DNA from: an uncultured Mycoplasmatota bacterium
GTDB lineage: Bacteria; Bacillota_I; Bacilli_A; RF39; UBA660
Assembly (NCBI GenBank): GCA_947645535.1
Contig: CANSDD010000012.1
Location: forward strand, 1-24,896
Length of the DNA: 24,896 nucleotides
Direction: 5' to 3'
Shown here: positions 6,865 to 14,600 of the stretch, piece after piece
Layout: each line of letters opens with the position of its first letter
Numbering within the stretch: the first letter of the stretch is position 1
Position numbers and translations under genes: made by a program
The notes under the pieces: generated by a model
The model's input: the letters and a program-made list of their open reading frames with translations, nothing else
Database searches by the model: none
Told to the model about the DNA's origin: nothing

Positions 6865-6909
6865 GACTGTAAGAAACTAGTTATCTAATTTCATTACAGT
6901 CCCTTTTTT
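6865..6909 (+). terminator. Orphan terminator-like hairpin
   Basis: GACTGTAA pairs with TTACAGTC, with an additional GAAA/TTTC extension, followed by CCTTTTTTG. No gene ends just upstream, so it is probably left from a lost transcription unit. Confidence 0.5.
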
Positions 6910-6940
6910 GTTATTTAAGAATGGAAGTGAAGAGTTTTTT

Positions 6941-7147
6941 ATGAAAGTAGAAGTAAAAGAATTAAAAATTAGTAATGAACTATCAAAAAAGATTGATATG
7001 ATATGTAGATTTGCAAGTGTAAGATTAAATTTAACAAGTGGCTGCGTAAAAAATATCAAAGGAACAAATATTGCCTATGTAAAATCTCATATCTTATCAG
7101 TAAATGGAACTATGAATTGTCAACACTTTATTAGACAATTTTTATAA
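6941..7147 (+). CDS. Small hypothetical ORF (68 aa), doubtful
   Basis: 68 codons from ATG 6941; a longer in-frame start at TTG 6908 lies in a terminator T-run and is not believable. The protein begins MKVEVKELKISNELSKKIDM and ends in NCQHFIRQFL. No family is recognised with confidence. The middle (SGCVKNIKGTNIAYVKSHIL) has a faint likeness to HPr-like domains around their K-S-I-L segment, but the HPr active-site His region is absent. The ribosome binding site (GTGAAGAG) is poor. Its position between tnpB debris makes a fragment of a decayed gene at least as likely as a working one. Confidence 0.3.
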   Translation: MKVEVKELKISNELSKKIDMICRFASVRLNLTSGCVKNIKGTNIAYVKSHILSVNGTMNCQHFIRQFL

Positions 7148-7159
7148 GGACATTTGCAA

Positions 7160-7329
7160 CCTGTAGACAACAGGAGTCTCTAAGCTAACTGATAATTTTG
7201 TTGATATCAAAACAAAGAATTTATCTATAAGAAAATGGAAATGTCCAAAGTGTAAGATATTTCATAATAGGGATATCAATGCAGCAAAAAATATAAGAAA
7301 GGAAGGTATGCGATTATTACTTGGTTAGA
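7160..7329 (+). pseudogene. tnpB: Degraded TnpB, C-terminal zinc-ribbon fragment
   Basis: One frame reads SKLTDNFVDIKTKNLSIRKW, then KCPKC, then HNRDINAAKNI, then RKEGMRLLLG and a stop. This is the C-terminal zinc ribbon of IS605-family TnpB: C-P-x-C, followed by the H-D-R-D-x-N-A-A-x-N-I signature, whose third catalytic Asp is kept. The first Cys pair of the ribbon is gone and stops lie just upstream. The distance to the 6050-6345 fragment (about 0.85 kb) is much longer than in an intact gene (about 0.3 kb). So either material including tRNA-Arg and a terminator has come between them, or these are two separate decayed copies. Confidence 0.8.
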
Positions 7330-7401
7330 TATATGTAAAACTGTTGGGCAAATGGAGATATCTTGTTTATACTAGTTAGGTTGTTAATTTCGAGCAAGAA
7401 G

Positions 7402-7435
7402 CCCTCACTTTTTTAAAGTGGTGGGAGTGTGTCAC
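7402..7435 (+). mobile_element. IS200/IS605-type right-end hairpin
   Basis: CCCTCACTTT and AAAGTGGTGGG form an imperfect hairpin followed by AGTGTGTCAC, about 70 bases after the TnpB stop. This is the expected place and look of the right end of IS605-group elements, where the 3' end of the tnpB transcript (the omegaRNA scaffold) also folds. No left end was found. Confidence 0.6.
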
Positions 7436-7485
7436 TAGTCAAGTGCTAAATTATGCCAAGTGAAATATAAAAAATAATAAATCTC

Positions 7486-7521
7486 TTTTTTTTTGAAAAA
7501 ATATGGGTTATAATGTATTTA
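7486..7521 (+). promoter_or_regulatory. Promoter of the 7544 gene; copy A of a 36-bp duplicated promoter
   Basis: Nine T, a G-A tract, then GGGTTATAATGTATTTA, with TATAAT at 7509-7514. It is identical at 35 of 36 positions to 10869-10904. The start would fall near 7521, before the GAGGG ribosome binding site at 7531-7535. No standard -35 is seen; the T-rich and A-rich tracts may act as an UP-like element. Confidence 0.65.
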
Positions 7522-7543
7522 GAAATAGAAGAGGGTGATAATT

Positions 7544-9151
7544 GTGGTACTGAGAAAGCCGTATGCGTTTTTAGTAAAACATTTTAAAATGATTCATGCA
7601 TTGATGACATTAGTTATTGCCTACTTAGTATATCGCACTAATTTTATTTTAAATTTTTTGAATGAATATATGAGTGCTACAGAAATTATAAAAGTAGATA
7701 ATATCACAAATACAATTTTTAATATTTGGATGTTTATTTTTCCGTTTTTACTCATTGTTTTCTCTCTTATTATTATTAGCTTAATGAGATTTAAAAAGAA
7801 ACCAATTTTATTTTATATTTTAAATATTGCTTTAGCAATTGCAATTTTAATATTTTATAATTATTCTTATTCTCTTTTGACACAAATGGAAACTGTTCTG
7901 TTGGAAACAAGAACTGTGAGATTAGTGCGTGACTTTATCACAATGCTAGAATTGATGCAATGTGTTTCAATGATAGCTGTTTTGATTCGTGCTACTGGAT
8001 TTAATATCAAAAAATTTGATTTTGGAAAAGATTTAGCTGAATTAGAAATAGAAGAAAAAGATAATGAAGAATTTGAAATAAATTTAGAAGTTGATACGAA
8101 TAAAGTGTATAGAAAAATAAATCGCTTTAAAAGAATAGTTAAATATACATATTACGAACATCGTTTTTTTATTGATGTTGGTATTTTACTTGCTATTGCA
8201 CTTATTTGTTTTGTAGTTTATATGAACATTGGAATTTATGATAGAGATGTTAAAGAAAATACAATATTTGCAACAACTAGTTTTCATTTAGGGGTTACAA
8301 AAAGTTATATTACAAATAAAGATTATAAAGGAAATGTTATTGATGAAGAAAATATGCTTGTGGTATTAGAAATAAATGCTCGTTCGAAAGGTAGTGCCAA
8401 AGAATTTGAAACAGCAATGGTTAGCTTACAAATTGGAGATAAAAAATTCTATCACATAGAAAGGTATAGAGATTCTTTGATGGATTTAGGTAGTGTATAT
8501 CAAGGAGCAGAAATTGGTACGTCCTTTGAAAAGCATATTCTTGTATTTAAAATTCCAAAATCTTTGGCAAATAAGAAAATGATATTTACTTATACTGATA
8601 AAGTGGATTATATTAGCAAAGGAATTAACTCAAAGTATATTAGAGTACAAATTAAGCCAATAAAAATTGATGAAAATAAGATAAAATATAATGATACTAT
8701 AGAAAATGAATTGTCTTTTAAAGAGAGTGTATTTGATAGTGCTAAGATTAGTATTGATACTGCATCTATTGCAAAGGAGTTTAGAGAAACTTATCAATTT
8801 TGTCCAGTAAACGATGAATGTTATCTTTCTGCTGAATTTATACATCCTAATTACAATAGCAATGAAGAGAAAGCGATACTTAAAATAAAAGGTAAATTAG
8901 AGTTAGATGAGGGAGTGACATTAAATCAAATTTATTCACTTTATCATTTTATTTATTATTATGCGACCTTGAAGTATGAAAAAAATGGCAGTATAATTAC
9001 TCAGAAAGTAACAATGAATCAAGTGAAACCTTCTAAATTTAATTATGATGATATTTATTATATAGAAGTAAGTGCTGATACAATAGATGCAGATAAGGTA
9101 TGGCTTGATTTTCATATTAGAAATAAAGAATATATGTATCAGATAAAATAA
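7544..9151 (+). CDS. Large polytopic membrane protein with extracytoplasmic C-terminal domain, unknown function
   Basis: 535 residues. I place the start at GTG 7544 (MVLRKPYAFLVKHFK), because GAGGGTGAT lies 4 bases ahead; the upstream in-frame GTG 7535 is part of that ribosome binding site. Hydrophobic segments lie at about residues 17-38, 62-82, 88-107, 131-148 and 208-227. Between the last two is a charged cytosolic stretch rich in Glu and Lys. About 300 residues after the last helix look like a beta-rich domain, probably outside the membrane. I do not recognise the family. It lies upstream of the Tad-like locus on the same strand, and the 10869 promoter copy is nearly identical to its own promoter. 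That hints at shared expression with that locus, but it is not part of a known Tad set. Confidence 0.8.
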   Translation: MVLRKPYAFLVKHFKMIHALMTLVIAYLVYRTNFILNFLNEYMSATEIIKVDNITNTIFNIWMFIFPFLLIVFSLIIISLMRFKKKPILFYILNIALAIAILIFYNYSYSLLTQMETVLLETRTVRLVRDFITMLELMQCVSMIAVLIRATGFNIKKFDFGKDLAELEIEEKDNEEFEINLEVDTNKVYRKINRFKRIVKYTYYEHRFFIDVGILLAIALICFVVYMNIGIYDRDVKENTIFATTSFHLGVTKSYITNKDYKGNVIDEENMLVVLEINARSKGSAKEFETAMVSLQIGDKKFYHIERYRDSLMDLGSVYQGAEIGTSFEKHILVFKIPKSLANKKMIFTYTDKVDYISKGINSKYIRVQIKPIKIDENKIKYNDTIENELSFKESVFDSAKISIDTASIAKEFRETYQFCPVNDECYLSAEFIHPNYNSNEEKAILKIKGKLELDEGVTLNQIYSLYHFIYYYATLKYEKNGSIITQKVTMNQVKPSKFNYDDIYYIEVSADTIDADKVWLDFHIRNKEYMYQIK

Positions 9152-9210
9152 AATGTTATTTTTGGTAATTTAAAATTTATTTAATATCTTAGTGATAACA
9201 ACATTTTTTT
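9150..9210 (+). terminator. Probable terminator after the 7544 gene
   Basis: AAAATGTT and AACATTTT pair across a loop of about 42 bases, ending in a run of seven T. The long loop makes this less certain. Confidence 0.4.
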
Positions 9211-9386
9211 CTACTAGATAATCCTTAATTATTATTTTTGCTAGACTTAGTTGACAAAAACTAATGAAAGGTATTATGTAAAAAACTTTAAGAAAAATAC
9301 TAGTAAGAATTATTATAAATGAAGAAAAAATAATAAAAATTACATTGTAAATTTAGACTATAGCTAATGATTTATCATAGAAATTG

Positions 9387-9395
9387 TGGTACAAT
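9387..9395 (+). promoter_or_regulatory. Extended -10 promoter of the HipA-like gene
   Basis: TGGTACAAT (TG-n plus TACAAT) would give a start near 9402, just before the AAGGTG ribosome binding site. A second candidate upstream has TTGACA at 9251 and a -10-like TTATGT at 9274; it would give a leader of about 130 bases. Confidence 0.45.
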
Positions 9396-9418
9396 AGGCA
9401 TAGAAAGAAGGTGTGTTT

Positions 9419-10615
9419 ATGAAGTGTATATTAATGAATAAAAATATAGAAGTTTTAGTTGCTGAATATAATGTAGCTTCAAAGTTTTTTGATAAAATTA
9501 TAGAAGTAAAAAATATTGATTATGCTCCATATATTTTAAAGAGTTTCTATACAGAAAATGATTTTAATAATACTCTTTTTAGAACAAACTTAAGCGAATG
9601 GTTTAAGGGAAGAGGTATTCCATCTTGGAGAGATAAACTAGATTTATTACTTCATAGGCTTAATGTAGATACACCAGTAGAACTTTTAGATAAAGCATTT
9701 GGACTTTCTTTATCAGATCAATATTGGATTAAACCATATGATAGTAACATTTTATATAAAGACATCAACTTTTTTGATAATGACTTTGATTATGCCGAAT
9801 TTTTAGAAGCTTCCCTTTCACTAAACAGTAAAACTATTAAAAAAGAAGAATCGTTAAGAACACCTAATAATACAACAGATGGAATGCTCAAAAAAGCTTG
9901 GATTATTGAAAATGGAACAAGATATCTACTAAAAGGTGGATATAAAAATGAAATACTTCAGCCATTTAACGAAGTACTTGCAACAGAAATTTGCAAGCGT
10001 TTAGGATTCTATCATGTACCTTATACATTAGATATTTATAAAGACATAGTTGTATCTAAATGTCCTTGCTTTATTACAAAAGATACAGAACTTATAACTG
10101 CTTATCAAGTTAGAAATGAAATGGAAAGACATGATAGTGTAGAAGATTATGAAGAGTATGTAAAAAGATTAGAAGAAAATGGTATAGAAAATGCAAGAGA
10201 AAAAGTAGAAAATATGTATATTTTAGATTTTCTTATCATGAATGAAGATAGACACTTAAATAACTTTGGAATTATAAGAAATGTAAATACCTTAAAATTG
10301 GTAGATGTTGCGCCTATATTTGATAATGGGATGGCTTTAAATATTTCTTATTATGACGATGAAGAAGTGCTTATTTCGGGACATGGAAGATTATTTTATG
10401 AAGTAAAACCATTTGATGAAATAATAAAGATAGTAAAAGATATAACAAGAATAGATGTATCAAAACTAGAAGATATTCCAGAGTATTTTAATAAATTACT
10501 TCATGAATATCAAAGCATTACTCACATGAGTGATAAACGAATCTATAGACTATGTGTATTACTTCAAAGACAAATAAATAAATTAAAGGAAATGATAGAA
10601 GAGACAAAAAAATAA
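9419..10615 (+). CDS. HipA-like serine/threonine-kinase-fold protein, orphan
   Basis: 398 residues from ATG 9419, behind AAGGTG; an in-frame GTG at 9413 is inside that site. The C-terminal half carries HipA kinase landmarks. There is a strand with a candidate ATP-binding Lys (YLLKGG), a catalytic loop MNEDRHLNNFG at 274-284 with Asp277 and Asn282, and the metal-binding FDNG with Asp302. The N-terminal ~130 residues, including FRTNLSEWFKGRGIPSWRDK, belong to the variant of HipA-type proteins common in Clostridia-like Bacillota. HipA of E. coli phosphorylates glutamyl-tRNA synthetase and is held in check by HipB. No HipB-like DNA-binding partner lies beside this gene, so a toxin role is not proven. 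It has its own promoter and flanking gaps of 0.27 and 0.41 kb, suggesting independent arrival. Confidence 0.8.
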   Translation: MKCILMNKNIEVLVAEYNVASKFFDKIIEVKNIDYAPYILKSFYTENDFNNTLFRTNLSEWFKGRGIPSWRDKLDLLLHRLNVDTPVELLDKAFGLSLSDQYWIKPYDSNILYKDINFFDNDFDYAEFLEASLSLNSKTIKKEESLRTPNNTTDGMLKKAWIIENGTRYLLKGGYKNEILQPFNEVLATEICKRLGFYHVPYTLDIYKDIVVSKCPCFITKDTELITAYQVRNEMERHDSVEDYEEYVKRLEENGIENAREKVENMYILDFLIMNEDRHLNNFGIIRNVNTLKLVDVAPIFDNGMALNISYYDDEEVLISGHGRLFYEVKPFDEIIKIVKDITRIDVSKLEDIPEYFNKLLHEYQSITHMSDKRIYRLCVLLQRQINKLKEMIEETKK

Positions 10616-10851
10616 GAATGTTATAGCTTTTATAATAGGGTTCTACATCATATGCTAATAATATAATAAATCATTTGATAAATTGTAAATTTTTTTATAC
10701 ATTTTTTTTAAGCTATAAGAGTAACTATTATCTCTTATAATATATTACTATAAATAAGTTGATTATAATAGAGATATTGTATTGCTCATTAATATCACTC
10801 CACATAACTTTTAAATCCTTAAAAATAATAAAAAAGTGTTAATGTGAATGT
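10616..10851. other. Non-coding gap after the HipA-like gene
   Basis: There is no gene. The only structure seen is an 8-bp hairpin, TATAAGAG (10714-10721) with CTCTTATA (10732-10739), without a T-run. The rest is featureless AT-rich sequence. Confidence 0.4.
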
Positions 10852-10877
10852 AAAAAGGTTTAAAAACCTTTTTTTTT
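10852..10877 (+). terminator. Terminator ahead of the Tad-like locus
   Basis: AAAAGGTTT and AAACCTTTT flank a minimal loop, followed by a run of T. Its T-run is also the first part of the duplicated promoter that follows. Confidence 0.6.
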
Positions 10878-10904
10878 GAAAAAATATAGGTTATAATGTA
10901 TTTA
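10869..10904 (+). promoter_or_regulatory. Copy B of the 36-bp duplicated promoter
   Basis: Identical to 7486-7521 except for one base (A at 10888 instead of G). TATAAT is at 10892-10897. The next gene starts 120 bases further on and has a second -10 of its own, so this copy may be an upstream second promoter of the Tad-like locus. Confidence 0.6.
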
Positions 10905-10940
10905 TGATAGTGGATAGTAAAAAGATATTATTTTGTTAGG

Positions 10941-10973
10941 AAATGTCAACAATGAATAAAAATATAGACATTT
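10941..10973 (+). other. Leader hairpin between the two promoters
   Basis: AAATGTC (10941-10947) and GACATTT (10967-10973) can pair across 19 bases. Only transcripts from the upstream promoter would contain it, so it could weaken or modulate them. This is inference only. Confidence 0.3.
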
Positions 10974-10995
10974 TATAGTTTTGTAAAAAAAGCCA

Positions 10996-11004
10996 TGTTA
11001 TAAT
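10996..11004 (+). promoter_or_regulatory. Proximal extended -10 promoter of the Tad-like locus
   Basis: TGTTATAAT (TG-n-TATAAT) is the same 9-mer as at 4802. The start would fall near 11011, directly before GGAGG (11011-11015) and ATG 11026. Confidence 0.6.
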
Positions 11005-11025
11005 TAAAGTGGAGGTAGATAAATA

Positions 11026-11664
11026 ATGAAAAAGTATTATTTTGTAATAGTTTTTTTACTTGTTTTGTTTGTTATACCTTTCAGAGTAAAAGCTGCTTGT
11101 TCATATAGTGATAAAGTTAAATTTCAAAAAATAGCAGGAAATGTTAATTTTAGTTATAATTATGTTGATACACAGTATAGTGTAATATTTAATATTACTG
11201 TTTCAAATTTAACAAATGATATATATATGGTAGATACATCTACTGGAAGAACATATTATTCAAATAATGAAGACTTCATAATTGAAGGCTATAAACCTGG
11301 GGATACTATTCGTTTTGATTTTTATATAAAAGATAGCAGTTGTATGAGTCAAACAATATTTTCAAATTATGTAACACTACCTTCTTATAATCGATTTTAT
11401 AAAAATACACTTTGTGAGGGAATAGAAAATTTTGATTATTGTCAAAAATGGTTTAAACATAATATGACTTATAAAGAGTTCTATGAAGGTATTATTGCTT
11501 ATAAAAATCAAAGGACAAGTCAGGTAGAAATACCTGAAGAAAAAAAAGAATGGGATATTCTTATAATTGAATTTTGGGGAAAATATTATCTTTTTATATT
11601 ATTAGGAATAATTGCAATTTGCATGATAATAATGTACTTTTATGATAGAAAAAATACATTATAG
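11026..11664 (+). CDS. Secreted, C-terminally membrane-anchored protein at the head of the Tad-like locus
   Basis: 212 residues from ATG 11026, behind GGAGG. Residues 1-24 (MKKYYFVIVFLLVLFVIPF, ending VKAA) form a clear signal peptide with cleavage likely at VKA-A. The outer domain (about 25-180) is Tyr- and Ser-rich with four cysteines that could form two disulfides. Residues about 186-206 (LFILLGIIAICMIIMYFY) are a stop-transfer helix with a short basic tail, giving a type I membrane protein. The ORF ends 17 bases before the next gene, so the two are almost certainly cotranscribed. I do not recognise the family. A membrane-bound partner or assembly factor for the large cysteine-rich protein is a reasonable guess from position and topology. 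Confidence 0.85.
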   Translation: MKKYYFVIVFLLVLFVIPFRVKAACSYSDKVKFQKIAGNVNFSYNYVDTQYSVIFNITVSNLTNDIYMVDTSTGRTYYSNNEDFIIEGYKPGDTIRFDFYIKDSSCMSQTIFSNYVTLPSYNRFYKNTLCEGIENFDYCQKWFKHNMTYKEFYEGIIAYKNQRTSQVEIPEEKKEWDILIIEFWGKYYLFILLGIIAICMIIMYFYDRKNTL

Positions 11665-11680
11665 TGGGGTGAAGAGGAAA

Positions 11681-14600
11681 ATGAAGAAAGGTTTAAAATA
11701 TTTAAGCTTGGTATTTGGCATAAGTATAGGAATGATATTTGTTGGAAATATTAAATCCAAAGCATTAACTGGATTAGGACATTATAATGGTGTTGACGAA
11801 CCTGGATTTATTAGTAGTGCAAGTGGATCTTGTAGTTCAGTATTTGGCATGGGAAAAGAACTGTGTAGATATCGTTTAAATCAAGGATTTTCGGGAGAAG
11901 GAATTCGTGTAAGTTTTGTATATGCAGATGGTGCTGGAAATTATACACAGTTAGGAAATAGTTTAGATATTTGGAAGCAAGCGCCTTCAGGCATTTCTAG
12001 CAGCAAGTTTAAATGTTCTAATAATGGTAAAGCACAAGCACGTAATGCAACTAGTTTAGGGAGCTTTTCATCTGGATGTGATTATGTAGTTATGGGTGAT
12101 TTAACATTAGCTAGTAGTTGGTTACAGTCTAAATTTTATGATTTCGATGTTCTAAATGAATATGCACAAGAGTTAACTGGACATGAACTTACAGATGCAA
12201 GTTATTTTGATTCATCAAGGCATGAAGAAGCGGATCCAACAGGGGCACATCCAGCTGAAAAAGGTTATAGATTTTTTATTGAAATGATTAGAACTTTTAC
12301 AGATAGTAGTGGAAATTTCTATTCTATGAGTTTTTCTGAATATGCCTCTTTAGGTGCTTCAGGAATGAATTTACAAGAAAGTTACTATTTTAAACCTAGT
12401 AACGGACATTTAGGGGCAGATACATTACATACTTCTTTCAAAGATATTGGAATTAGTGTACCAACTGTATGTAGTGATGCTTATGCTTGTACTTTCAGTG
12501 AAGTTTCTAATCCAACAATTGGACATACATTGCATATTATTGACTTTACAGATTTTATGGAAGATAATTCTTGTGATTATGATACAGGTACAGGTTTTCC
12601 AGATTCTTCAAAAACTAATTGGGATGATCTTACAGATAGTGAAAAAGATTGTTGTACTGAAAAAATTGAAGAGATAAAAGATACTTATGCAACAAAGTTA
12701 AGTCCTACTTATGATACTTGTATTTTAAATACTCCAGTATCATTAGATGAATATGGAAATTGCTTAAAAGAAAATTTTAATAAAATATATCGGTATAGTG
12801 AAGCAGCTATGAATTTGAGAGATGATCTTAGAGATGTAGAAACAAAATATCCAGCATGTGTCACATGTGATTATGATGAAATAGAGGCAATAGAAGATAA
12901 CTATTTTAATTGTATTCATAGTAGTGTAAATTTTATAGATTGGTTAATTGCATTCTTGGAAGGGTGTGAAACAGTTTGTGAGACGACTAGGAGTTCAGCT
13001 CTTACGTCTTATTTAACTACTCATCCTTATTGCAATGACGAATATGATATTGATGTTGATTGTGCATTTTCTTCTTGTCCATTAGAGACAAGCCATATAG
13101 CTGGAACTTGTACCCCACCTGGTACGTCAACTCCTTCAGGGCCTACTCCAGTTCCGATTCCAGATCCAGGTGGAGGATGTGACCCAGATAATCCAGATGA
13201 CTTTCCTAATTCATCTAATGGTTTTGATACTACTTGTTGTGTTTATTTTGAAGCACAATGGATGGCATATTATGCTTCTACAGTAGGGGATCCTTCTACT
13301 TGTACTTCTTCTGGATGCTTAGTAGGAGATCATTGGATTAAGATACAAGAATGGTTTAATGCTGAAGATTATAGAAAATATTGTTTAGATCCAACAGGAA
13401 GTACTTGTCCAACAACAATAGGAGATTTAACGTCTGAAATAGCATCAGGAACTATAACAGATCCAGATGCAATAGAAGATTGTTGTGATGAATTATTAAC
13501 AGCAGATCCAACTCTTGCCACAAATCCAGAATTCCTTGCAGTTTGTCCAGTAGGACCAACATGCGATTTAACTACTTTACCAACACTAACAGGAAACGAT
13601 TTAACGGATTGTTGTGATGATTTAAAAGCAGATCCTACATATTCTTATATTACAGATTGGTCTATTTATGGTTGTCCAGTAACACCATCGAATGTTTGTA
13701 CATGGACAGAATATGGAGATCCAGTTATAAGTGGTTTAGAAGAAATAGAAACAAGAGATTGTGAAGCAGTAGCTTCAACAACGACAGAAGTAAAGGATAC
13801 AGTAGAATGGGACTGTATTTATGGAAGTGTTGATATTCCATCTAGCGATCCACAGATCGGGATATTTAAAGATTATTATGCAAAATATAAAAATCCATAT
13901 TGTGGAGTATATTGTAGAGAAGATGTAGAACATGAATTTCCAAGTTATGGAACAGTAGTAAAAGCTGGTAGCCATTTTACAGTAGATTTTGATAAAATTG
14001 GAGGAACAGGAGTTATTTCTAACTGGGATACTCAAATTAGGGTAAAAGATACTAGAACTTGTCAAACAGGTAATAATGAAACTGGAGATGGTGTTAATAC
14101 TGCGAAAATAGAACGAGATTACAATACAAATGCAAGTATTATATCAACATCATGGGATACAATACAGATTAATACCAAAAAACAAAATTTACTTGGATAT
14201 GCTACTTATTTAGGAGATTGTATGGGAATGAATGGTTCAATAGGAGCATTCTTTGGAATACCTAATTATTGGTCAATTCCATATGATGTATGGCATTATA
14301 ATGGTGCAGAAGTATATGTTGATGCTTATTGTACAGCAGATATTACATATACAGGTATGTATAGAACTTACGACTTAGAGATATTAAAAGCTCAAATTGC
14401 GAAAACAGGTGCCGAAAATAATTTAGAATTAATGAAGTTTGATCTTGCAGCATGTAGTGATTGGACAAAATTTGATGAACCAATTCCTGCAAGTATTAAA
14501 AAATATCCTTCAAGTGCAACAGTAGAAGCCGAAGCATATTCAATTATTGGAGGAAACCCAGTAATTTCAGATACTCCAGATAGGGATAGAACTTATAATG

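Noticed and set aside
6908..6940. TTG start at 6908 for the small ORF
   Set aside because: It lies in the T-run of a terminator hairpin and has no ribosome binding site; ATG 6941 is the only plausible start, and even that is doubtful.
13775..14065. Minus-strand ORF inside the giant protein gene
   Set aside because: It lies fully opposite a long coding frame with signal peptide and Cys modules; no ribosome binding site and no family likeness.
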